NCBI RefSeq assembly: GCF_000442645.1
Contig: NC_021915.1
Location: forward strand, 2,170,001 to 2,234,000
Reading direction: 5' to 3'
Origin: Corynebacterium maris DSM 45190
GTDB lineage: Bacteria; Actinomycetota; Actinomycetes; Mycobacteriales; Mycobacteriaceae
DNA length: 64,000 bases
Under the pieces are notes generated by a model, which worked only from the letters and a program-made list of their open reading frames with translations, did no database searches and was not told the origin of the DNA. Both the position numbers and the translations under genes were made by a program. Position 1 is the first letter of the stretch, and each line of letters opens with the position of its first letter. Below are positions 17,021-23,880 of this stretch, piece after piece.

Positions 17021-17764
17021 ATGAGTAGTGTCAGCGTGTACCGGCGGCGGAACATCATTTCGTGGCCGCACGCCACCGCGGTGGCCGCCCCCATGGCCCT
17101 CGGCGTGGCGCTCAGCCGCTTTCTGGACTTCGGCGGATGGGAAGTGCTGATCGCCGTCGTGTGCGTCGTCGCGTCGTTGATCGTGCTGGGCCCGCGCCTG
17201 CGGACCGGGATGCGACTCGACGATCACCGCCCCGGCGACTATCCGCCGCATTACGCGGCGGTGCCGGTGCTCGGCTGGGCGGGCAGTCTGGTGGCCTCCG
17301 CCCCGGTGTTCGACGTCATCGACGAACGCATCTTCGCCAGTCCGCTGGTCGGGTGGCTCTCCGCGGCGGGGTTGGCCGCGGGCCTGACCGTGTTCGGGGC
17401 GTGGAGTGTGCGCCGGGTGGAGGGCCGTGACGCCCGCGTGGGGCAACGGCGGGCCCGCGCCATTGTGGCCTCCACCGACATTTCAGAGGTCACCGAGGCC
17501 CGGCTGGAAGCATTCGAGCGGCACGGGGACTTGGTCGCCACCCTGGCCGGGGTCGGCGCCATCGACGGGGTGCAGGTGCGCGCCTGGAAGCTCGCGCAGT
17601 TGACGGGCACGTCGGTGGAGGAGGTGACGGCCGCGGGCCGGGAACTGGCGGAGCTGGGGCTGGTCCGCATCGCCAACATCGGGCTGGATTCGGCCACCCG
17701 GCACTGGTGGCTGTCCCTGAGCGAGGTGGGTGTGCGGGTGGGCGCCGAACTTCCGCGGCGGTGA
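17021..17764 (+). CDS. Membrane protein with C-terminal winged-helix-like region, function unknown
   Basis: In this 247-residue protein the first ~125 residues contain several hydrophobic segments: about 20-32, 40-58, 85-100 and 112-130. The C-terminal ~110 residues are soluble and read like a winged helix (WKLAQLTGTSVEEVTAAGRELAELGLVRI), then a short beta pair. I do not recognise a named family. The start ATG 17021 is preceded by AAGG at 9 bp; an earlier in-frame start would add nine residues. It is divergent from rne. Confidence 0.6.
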   Translation: MSSVSVYRRRNIISWPHATAVAAPMALGVALSRFLDFGGWEVLIAVVCVVASLIVLGPRLRTGMRLDDHRPGDYPPHYAAVPVLGWAGSLVASAPVFDVIDERIFASPLVGWLSAAGLAAGLTVFGAWSVRRVEGRDARVGQRRARAIVASTDISEVTEARLEAFERHGDLVATLAGVGAIDGVQVRAWKLAQLTGTSVEEVTAAGRELAELGLVRIANIGLDSATRHWWLSLSEVGVRVGAELPRR

Positions 17765-17778
17765 TCCCGCACTCCGTG

Positions 17779-17798
17779 CACTATGCGCGCGCATAGTG
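17779..17798. repeat. 20-bp perfect palindrome CACTATGCGC/GCGCATAGTG
   Basis: A perfect 20-bp palindrome lies between the convergent ends of the 17021 gene and the TetR gene. Sixteen of its bases recur at 42770-42785. There is no T tract, so it does not look like a simple terminator. Confidence 0.8.
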
Positions 17799-17829
17799 GA
17801 TACGTCGGACATAAGGGCCCCCTCCCCTC

Positions 17830-18426
17830 TCACCCCGGCTGCTTTTCCAGCAGGTCGACGAGGGCGCCGCGCACCGACGCGAGCACGTCCTCGCGTTGTT
17901 CGACCACGGCCACCAGGACGGCGCCGCCGATGCGGGCGTTGACGCTGCTTTCCTCGACGCCGGGATACCCGGCTGCGTCGAGCAGCACGCGGAAATCCAA
18001 GTAGAGATCGCAGCGCACTCCGTCGAGCGCCGCGCGGAGCGGCTCGGACTCCCGGATGCCGTCGAGCATGATCGCCAGCCAGTCCGTCAGCATGTCCCCG
18101 GTGGGCTCCTCGCCGACCATGATCCGCAGGAGCAGGTCCGCAGTGGCTTCCGGCGGAAGTGGGGCGCGCACCTCGCGCAGAATCGTTTCTGCGTCTCGTC
18201 GTCGACGACGCCCCAACTCTGCGACGGCGGTGACCAGCAGGTCTTCGCGGGTGTTGTAGTAGTAGCCGATGGATCCCACCGGTACTTGTGCGCGGGCGGC
18301 GACCTGACGGTGGGTCACCCCCGGCACGCCCTTTTCAAACATCAGCGCGACGGCGGCGTCGAGAATCTGCCTCTTTTTCTCAACCGCGCGGGCTTGCTGC
18401 GCACGACGCACAACGGTCATGTCCAA
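17830..18426 (-). CDS. TetR family transcriptional regulator
   Basis: This 198-residue regulator has an N-terminal HTH (about 18-65). It shows the TetR pattern ILDAAVALMFEKGVPGVTHRQVAARAQVPVG and the recognition-helix end GSIGYYYNTREDLL. The ligand domain is not recognisable by eye. The initiator may be ATG 18426 or ATG 18420. The target is unknown; no adjacent transporter or enzyme gene is divergently transcribed, so it may control itself or a distant gene. It shares the minus strand with ndk upstream but a terminator lies between them. Confidence 0.85.
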   Translation of the reverse strand: MDMTVVRRAQQARAVEKKRQILDAAVALMFEKGVPGVTHRQVAARAQVPVGSIGYYYNTREDLLVTAVAELGRRRRRDAETILREVRAPLPPEATADLLLRIMVGEEPTGDMLTDWLAIMLDGIRESEPLRAALDGVRCDLYLDFRVLLDAAGYPGVEESSVNARIGGAVLVAVVEQREDVLASVRGALVDLLEKQPG

Positions 18427-18520
18427 CCCTTAAGCGACAAACTCATGCATAACAACTTATTTGAATGGGGGGCGGCATGCAATTCCCGTTTCTTCCCCAT
18501 GCCTCGGACGAACACGAAAA

Positions 18521-18558
18521 GACGACGCCGCCGCACCCTTGTCCAGGGAGCGGCGGCG
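18521..18558 (-). terminator. Rho-independent terminator after ndk
   Basis: A 9-bp GC stem (18526-18534 with 18550-18558) is followed on the minus strand by a TCGTCTTTTC tract. It lies 14 bp downstream of the ndk stop codon. Confidence 0.7.
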
Positions 18559-18571
18559 CAACACGTCGTGC

Positions 18572-18982
18572 CTAGAGGTTGGGGAACCAGATGGAGATCT
18601 CGCGCTCGGCGGACTCCGGGGAGTCCGAACCGTGGACGACGTTCTCGCCGACGGTCAGAGCGAAGTCACCGCGGATGGTTCCCGGGGTGGCCTTGGACAC
18701 CGGGTCGGTGCCGCCGGCCAGCTGACGCCACGCCTCGATGGCGCGCTCGCCCTCGACGATGCCCGCCACCAGCGGAGCGGAGGTGATGAAGTCGACGAGC
18801 TCACCGAAGAACGGCTTATCCTTGTGCTCCTCGTAGTGTTTCTCCGCAGTCTCGCGGTCAGTGGTGCGCAGGTCCAGAGCGGTCAGCTTCAGGCCCTTGC
18901 GCTCGATGCGGGCGATGATCTCGCCGACGTGGCCGTTCTTGACGCCGTCCGGCTTGATGAGGATGAGAGTGCGTTCAGTCAT
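18572..18982 (-). CDS. ndk: Nucleoside diphosphate kinase
   Basis: Ndk transfers the gamma phosphate between nucleoside tri- and diphosphates. The 136-residue protein begins MTERTLILIKPDGVKNG and has the phospho-histidine in VVHGSD (His117). ATG 18982 gives the standard length; a longer in-frame start adds six non-conserved residues. A terminator follows immediately, so ndk is probably monocistronic or ends a short transcript that starts with the hypothetical gene at 19340. Confidence 0.97.
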   Translation of the reverse strand: MTERTLILIKPDGVKNGHVGEIIARIERKGLKLTALDLRTTDRETAEKHYEEHKDKPFFGELVDFITSAPLVAGIVEGERAIEAWRQLAGGTDPVSKATPGTIRGDFALTVGENVVHGSDSPESAEREISIWFPNL

Positions 18983-19031
18983 GGACAAGACTCTACCCAA
19001 TTCTTTTCCCGACAGTGCGCCGAGGTCCGGC

Positions 19032-19340
19032 TCACTTCACCCCACGCACGACCGCGCCCGCGTCCTCGGTGCTCGCGTAGCGAAACCACAGCTGCACCTG
19101 CCGGATCGCGCCGGCGTGGTTGCCCTCGGATTTCATCCGGCGGACCGTCTCCGTCTGTTCCTCGTCCAGCACGATCGGCTCCGGTTCATGGTTCTTCGCG
19201 GTCACCACGAACCCGAGCGCCAAAAAGATTCCGGCCACGACGATGGCGACGACGGCCGTCCAGGTGGGCTGGCCCAGCACACGCAGGGCGATGGCCACCA
19301 CCGAGAAGACCGCGGCGAGCGAGAAATAGAGGATGCGCAT
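19032..19340 (-). CDS. Small membrane protein, unknown function
   Basis: In this 102-residue protein two hydrophobic segments (about 3-20 and 27-47) are followed by a soluble tail containing EEQTETVRRMKSEGNHAGAIRQVQLWFRYAS, which reads like a helical pair. I do not recognise a family name. It lies 49 bp upstream of ndk on the same strand and is divergent from the pirin gene with only 39 bp between the two starts. Position between folC and ndk fits the small membrane protein seen in related corynebacteria. Confidence 0.65.
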   Translation of the reverse strand: MRILYFSLAAVFSVVAIALRVLGQPTWTAVVAIVVAGIFLALGFVVTAKNHEPEPIVLDEEQTETVRRMKSEGNHAGAIRQVQLWFRYASTEDAGAVVRGVK

Positions 19341-19379
19341 GGCCCGCCAGTCTAATCGCCGCGCGGGTAGCGTGGGGCC

Positions 19380-20408
19380 ATGTCGAACACCGAGCCCGCC
19401 CCCAGCGAAATCGATCTCGCCACGACCGCGCCCGTCTGCGCCGACGGGGCCAAGGTGGAGATCATCACCGCCCGCGCCGTCCCCCTCGGCGGCCCGCGCG
19501 CCATGACCGTGCACCGCACCCTGCCGCAACGCCAGCGCTCCACTATCGGCGCCTGGTGCTTCGTCGACCATTACGGCCCCGACGACGTCAGCGACACCGG
19601 CGGTATGGACGTGGCCCCGCACCCGCACACCGGATTGCAGACCGTCAGTTGGCTGTTCGAGGGCGACGTCACCCACCACGATTCGGGCGACCACCACGCC
19701 GTCGTCAAGCCCGGCGAGGTCAACCTCATGACCGCGGGCGCCGGCATCTGCCACTCGGAGGTGTCCACCCAATCCACGACCATTCTGCACGGCGTGCAGT
19801 TGTGGACCGTGCTGCCGGACTCCGCCCGCCACGGCGAACGCCGCTTCGACCACCACGCCCCCGCACCCGTCGCCTTCGACGGCGGCGAGGCGCTGGTGTT
19901 CATCGGCGAGCTGCTGGGCTATTCCTCCCCCATCCCCGCCTTCACCCCGCTCGTCGGCGCGGAGCTGCGGCTGGACCCGGGCGCCGTCCTCGAGCTCGAC
20001 GTCGACCCCGACTTCGAACACGGCCTGCTCGTCGACGCCGGCGAAATCGACCTCGAGGGCGTCGCCGTCGCGCCCCGCGAACTGGCCTACACCGGCGTCG
20101 GCGAAACCCGCCTGCGCATCCGCAACAACGGCGCCGACCGCGCCCGGCTGGTGTTCATCGGCGGCGAGCCCTTCACCGAAGACGTGGTCATGTGGTGGAA
20201 CTTCATCGGCCGCGACCACGATGAAATCGTCCAGTTCCGCGAGGAATGGGAAAACCACGCCGAGCGCTTCGGCGTCACCCGCGGTTACGTCTCCCACGAC
20301 GCCGACGGCCTGGACCGCCTGCCCGCCCCCGGCTTCCCCAACGCCCGCATCCGCCCCCGCGTCAGCCCCGACCCGGTCGCCCGCCCGGAATTGAGGACCG
20401 AATCATGA
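19380..20408 (+). CDS. Pirin family protein (cupin)
   Basis: This 342-residue two-domain cupin has the pirin metal ligands at His81 and His83 (PHPHTG) and His125 and Glu127 (CHSE), and a C-terminal pirin domain (about 190-300). Bacterial pirins include quercetin dioxygenases and metabolic regulators; the activity cannot be told from sequence. It overlaps the next gene by four bases (ATGA), so pirin and the GNAT protein are translationally coupled. The group continues into two AhpD-like genes. Confidence 0.9.
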   Translation: MSNTEPAPSEIDLATTAPVCADGAKVEIITARAVPLGGPRAMTVHRTLPQRQRSTIGAWCFVDHYGPDDVSDTGGMDVAPHPHTGLQTVSWLFEGDVTHHDSGDHHAVVKPGEVNLMTAGAGICHSEVSTQSTTILHGVQLWTVLPDSARHGERRFDHHAPAPVAFDGGEALVFIGELLGYSSPIPAFTPLVGAELRLDPGAVLELDVDPDFEHGLLVDAGEIDLEGVAVAPRELAYTGVGETRLRIRNNGADRARLVFIGGEPFTEDVVMWWNFIGRDHDEIVQFREEWENHAERFGVTRGYVSHDADGLDRLPAPGFPNARIRPRVSPDPVARPELRTES

Positions 20409-20743
20409 GCCTGAGCGACACACTCGGCAACCCCGTGGACGTCCGCCCACAGGGGCAGTCCTTCCATATCACCTACGCCGACGACGAAGTCGCCGGTCGC
20501 GCCGACTTCCGCGACACAGACGGCGAACGCCTCTTCTTCCACACCGAAGTCGAAGAACAGTACGGCGGCCGTGGGCTGGCGTCCACGCTCCTCGACGCCG
20601 CCCTGGCCGCCACCGCCGCCGACGGCCTGACCGTCGTGGCCGTCTGCCCGTTCGTGAAAGCCCGCCTGGAGAAAGACGCCGGGCCCGTCACCTGGCGTAA
20701 ACCCTCCCCCGATGACCTGACCTGGCTGCGCCGACACCTCTGA
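20405..20743 (+). CDS. GNAT-type N-acetyltransferase (small, YjdJ-like)
   Basis: This 112-residue single-domain protein resembles the short GNAT family. An antiparallel sheet is followed by the acetyl-CoA loop YGGRGLASTLLDAAL and then VCPFVKARLEKD. Substrate is unknown. The ATG at 20405 overlaps the pirin stop (ATGA). It is followed 15 bp later by the first AhpD-like gene, with a clear AGGAG site before that start, so all four genes look like one operon. Confidence 0.8.
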   Translation: MSLSDTLGNPVDVRPQGQSFHITYADDEVAGRADFRDTDGERLFFHTEVEEQYGGRGLASTLLDAALAATAADGLTVVAVCPFVKARLEKDAGPVTWRKPSPDDLTWLRRHL

Positions 20744-20758
20744 CATCAGGAGAACCCC

Positions 20759-21229
20759 ATGACTGATTCCACCCCGAGCTACGGCCCCTACCTGGACAAG
20801 TTTTTCCCCGAGGTCTACAAGTCCCTCAACAAAGTCTCCGGTCAGGTGCGCAAGATTTACCCCGACGTGGACCTGTCCACCGCCCTGATCGAGCTGATCA
20901 GCGTGCGCGCCAGCCAGCTCAACGGCTGCGCCGCCTGCCTGTCCATCCACGTGCCCGCCGCCCGACGCGCCGGCGTGAGCGAGACCAAGCTGCAGGTGTT
21001 GCCCGCCTGGCGGGAGGTCGACGTCTTCGACGCGCAGGAAAAGGCCGCGCTCGAGCTCTGCGAGGAACTGACCCTGTTGCCGCCGGGGCGTCGTCACGCG
21101 GACGCCGCCGTGCGTGCCTGCGAGCACTTCGCGGAGGAGCAGGTCGCCGCCCTGGAGTGGGCGATCATCCTCATCAACACCTACAACCGCATTTCGATTG
21201 CCTCGGGACATCCGCCGCTGACGCGATGA
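20759..21229 (+). CDS. Carboxymuconolactone decarboxylase (AhpD-like) family protein, copy 1
   Basis: This 156-residue alpha-helical protein has the AhpD-type redox motif NGCAACLSIH (Cys57, Cys60, His64). Family members with CxxC act in peroxide defence as disulfide reductases or alkylhydroperoxidases; true carboxymuconolactone decarboxylases lack this cysteine pair. So despite the aromatic genes nearby, a redox role is more likely. It is a tandem paralogue of the next gene, with near-identical central and C-terminal parts. It is preceded by AGGAG, 6 bp before the ATG. Confidence 0.88.
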   Translation: MTDSTPSYGPYLDKFFPEVYKSLNKVSGQVRKIYPDVDLSTALIELISVRASQLNGCAACLSIHVPAARRAGVSETKLQVLPAWREVDVFDAQEKAALELCEELTLLPPGRRHADAAVRACEHFAEEQVAALEWAIILINTYNRISIASGHPPLTR

Positions 21230-21260
21230 GCGGGGCACCCAAAACAGGAAGGATCACTTC

Positions 21261-21728
21261 ATGACTGACCAGAACACCCCCGTTGGCCCGCAGCTCGACC
21301 AGGAGCTTCGCGACGTCTTCCTGGCGCAAGACAAGGCCGCCTCCCTGCTGGGCAAGAAATACGCCGAGGTGGAGCTGCCCGAGGCGCTCGTGGAGCTGAC
21401 GATGGTGCACGCGAGCCAGCTCAACGGCTGCGCGGCGTGCTTGACGACACACGTGCCGGCCGCCCGTAAGGCCGGGGTGCCGCAGGAAAAGCTGGACGTG
21501 CTGCCCGCCTGGCGCGAGGTCGACGTCTTCGACGCACAGGAAAAGGCCGCGCTCGAGCTCTGCGAGGCGTTGACTCTGCTGCCGCGGGGCAGGCGCCACG
21601 CCGACGCCCCGGTGCAGGCCGCCGAGCACTTCACCGACGGGCAGTTAGTCGCCCTGGAGTGGGCGATCATCATGATCAACACGTATAACCGCATCTCGAT
21701 CGCCTCGGGCCACGGCCCCACCGGGTGA
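21261..21728 (+). CDS. Carboxymuconolactone decarboxylase (AhpD-like) family protein, copy 2
   Basis: This 155-residue tandem paralogue of the preceding gene has the same Cys57-Ala-Ala-Cys60 and His64. The two proteins diverge mainly in the first 45 residues and share long identical stretches around LPAWREVDVFDAQEKA. It starts 31 bp after copy 1 with AGGAAGG upstream. A recent duplication is inferred. Heteromer formation or division of labour is possible. It ends the operon just before a strong hairpin. Confidence 0.88.
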   Translation: MTDQNTPVGPQLDQELRDVFLAQDKAASLLGKKYAEVELPEALVELTMVHASQLNGCAACLTTHVPAARKAGVPQEKLDVLPAWREVDVFDAQEKAALELCEALTLLPRGRRHADAPVQAAEHFTDGQLVALEWAIIMINTYNRISIASGHGPTG

Positions 21729-21756
21729 CGGGGTGGCTGGGCCTTAAATACACGAG

Positions 21757-21786
21757 GCGCCGCACGGAGAATGATCCGTGCGGCGC
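21757..21786. terminator. Hairpin between convergent genes
   Basis: A perfect 12-bp GC-rich stem (21757-21768 with 21775-21786) has a 6-nt loop. It lies between the convergent AhpD-like gene (stop 21728) and the DUF4233 gene (stop 21800). T tracts are weak on both sides, so bidirectional termination is likely but not certain. Confidence 0.6.
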
Positions 21787-21799
21787 GTTGTCGCCGCGG

Positions 21800-22264
21800 T
21801 TACTTGACGTCGTCGGCCGTGCCCAGATGCTGGGTGACCAGCAGGCCGCGGCGCATGCGCTCGATCAAGTTGCGGCGCAGGGCCAGCAGATACCACCACA
21901 CGAAGATGAAGATCACGACCATCGCGCCGAGTGACCAGTGGACGAGGAAGCCCACCAGGCCGACGGCCTGCAGCGCCAGGTTGATCTGCAGTGCCTTCGG
22001 CAGCCGCTGCAGGAACGCCATCACGAAGTACAGGGCGCCGAGGATGACGGTGAACCAGATGTTGAACGGCGTCCACAGCACGCCGCTGTCGATTTTGAGG
22101 ATCACGGTCAGCGACAGCCAGACGGTGAGCGCCTCCAGCACCAGCACTCCGCTCATCACCCCGCGCAATCCCTTCAGGGGGTCTTTGGCGGGGGCGTGGC
22201 CGGGGCCTAAGGGGCCGGGATTCACGGCGTGGTCGGACGTGGCGTCGTGCTGCGGGTCCGTCAT
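21800..22264 (-). CDS. DUF4233 family membrane protein
   Basis: This 154-residue protein has a proline/aspartate-rich N-terminus (about 1-32) and four hydrophobic segments (about 37-56, 67-85, 92-108, 111-128), then a basic tail. It matches the actinobacterial family regularly found directly after folC. Its start overlaps the folC stop by four bases, so it is translationally coupled to folC. Function is not known. Confidence 0.8.
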   Translation of the reverse strand: MTDPQHDATSDHAVNPGPLGPGHAPAKDPLKGLRGVMSGVLVLEALTVWLSLTVILKIDSGVLWTPFNIWFTVILGALYFVMAFLQRLPKALQINLALQAVGLVGFLVHWSLGAMVVIFIFVWWYLLALRRNLIERMRRGLLVTQHLGTADDVK

Positions 22265-23880
22265 TGGGGGTCCTTTCCGAACATGGTGCGGGCCTCGCCG
22301 GCGGCGACGACGGAGCCGGTGATCACGATGCCGGAGCCGGACTGCACGTCGGCGTCCTCCGCCAGTTCAACGGCCAGGGCGTAGGCGCCGGGCAACGAAT
22401 CCGCCACGTGTACGCGTTCCTCGCCGTAGATTTCGCGGGCGGTCTCCGCCAGATCATACGCGTCAAGCGCCCGCGGGGAAGAAACCTGGGTGACCACGAT
22501 CTCCGACAGGTGCGGCTCCAAGGAGGCGAGGATGCCGGGGGCGTCCTTGTCGCCGAGGACGGCGACCACGCCGATGAGCCGGTGGAAGTCGAAGTCGCGC
22601 TCCAGCGCCTCCCCCAACGCTTTCGCGCCGTGCGGGTTGTGGGCGGCGTCGATGAACGTCGTCGGGGTCGAGCGCATGCGTTCCAGCCGGCCCGGAGAGG
22701 TGACCTGGGCGAAGCCGCGGCGCACGGTGTCGACGTCCAGCGGGCGGCCGGGGCCGGCGCCGAAGAACGCCTCCACGGCGGCGAGTGCCACGGCCGCATT
22801 GCGGGCCTGGTGTTCGCCGGACAGGGGCAGGAAGACGTCGTCGTAGTCGCCGGCCAGGCCGCGCAGGGTGAGCTGCTGGCCGCCGACCGCGATACCGGAT
22901 TCGAGCACCCCGAATTCGCTGCCGGCGCGCGCCACGGCGGAGTCCACCTCGACCGCGCGTTCCAGCACGACCTGCAGGGCGGCGGGGTCCTGCTCCGCGA
23001 CGACGGTGACGTTGTCCGACGGGGTCAACGGGTCATCCGCGTCCGCCCGGCGTTTGATCACGCCGGCCTTCTCCGCCGCGATCTCCTCGATCGTCTCGCC
23101 CAGGTAGTCCGTGTGGTCCATGCCGATCGGGGTGATCACGGCGACCTCGGGGTGGATGACGTTGGTCGCGTCCCACTCCCCGCCCATGCCGACCTCCACG
23201 ACGGCGACGTCCACGGGGGCGTCGGCGAACGCGGCGTAGGCCAGGGCGGTGAGAACCTCGAACTTGCTCATCGGGGTTCCGGTGCGCTGGTCCACCAGCT
23301 CGACGTAGGGCTTGATCTCCTCCCACGTGCGCACGAAGTCGCGCGGGTGGACGGGCACGCCGTCGAGGGTGATGCGCTCGGTCACCGACTGCAGGTGTGG
23401 GCTGGTGGCCCGGCCGGTGCGGCGGTGGAAGGCGCGCAACAGCGACTCGATCATGCGCACCGTCGAGGTCTTGCCGTTGGTGCCGGCGACGTGAATCGAT
23501 TTGAAGGAGTGCTGCGGGGAGCCGAGCAGATCCATGAGCAGCTCGATGCGCTCTAAACTCGGCTCGATCTTCGTCTCCGGCCAGCGCTGGTTCAACTCCG
23601 CGTCGACGCGCGCCAGCTCGGCCCAGTCGGCGTCGCCGATCGCCTCGGACGCCGGGGCCGCGCGCTCTTCGTCGAGGTTGGCGCCGCCGAGGTTCAGCGT
23701 CAGCCCGTGGTCAGTGAGCTTGACGTCGCCGAACTCGCTGAGGTCCTCGCCACCCTCGGCGTCGCCCTCCTCGTCGAGGTCGTCGACGGTGGCGGGCCCG
23801 TTCATGTCTTCGAGCGCCTCCCGGATCTTCTCCAGCGCCTCGGCCTCGTCGGGGGTGTGCTCGTCGCGGGAATCGGCCAC
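22261..23880 (-). CDS. folC: Bifunctional folylpolyglutamate / dihydrofolate synthase
   Basis: FolC adds glutamate to dihydropteroate and to folates. The 539-residue protein has the Mur-ligase P-loop GTNGKT (133-138), the SPHLQSVTERI folate loop and a C-terminal ligase domain. The first ~85 residues are acidic and low in family similarity, longer than most FolC N-termini. The start is a GTG that overlaps the valS stop by one base (TAGTG), so translation is coupled. The valS-folC-DUF4233 order is conserved in actinobacteria. Confidence 0.95.
   Translation of the reverse strand: MADSRDEHTPDEAEALEKIREALEDMNGPATVDDLDEEGDAEGGEDLSEFGDVKLTDHGLTLNLGGANLDEERAAPASEAIGDADWAELARVDAELNQRWPETKIEPSLERIELLMDLLGSPQHSFKSIHVAGTNGKTSTVRMIESLLRAFHRRTGRATSPHLQSVTERITLDGVPVHPRDFVRTWEEIKPYVELVDQRTGTPMSKFEVLTALAYAAFADAPVDVAVVEVGMGGEWDATNVIHPEVAVITPIGMDHTDYLGETIEEIAAEKAGVIKRRADADDPLTPSDNVTVVAEQDPAALQVVLERAVEVDSAVARAGSEFGVLESGIAVGGQQLTLRGLAGDYDDVFLPLSGEHQARNAAVALAAVEAFFGAGPGRPLDVDTVRRGFAQVTSPGRLERMRSTPTTFIDAAHNPHGAKALGEALERDFDFHRLIGVVAVLGDKDAPGILASLEPHLSEIVVTQVSSPRALDAYDLAETAREIYGEERVHVADSLPGAYALAVELAEDADVQSGSGIVITGSVVAAGEARTMFGKDPQ

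Noticed and set aside
20759..21728. AhpD-like pair as pcaC paralogues of the aromatic pathway
   Set aside because: Both have the CxxC redox pair, which true PcaC (at 45447) lacks, and they lie outside the cluster.
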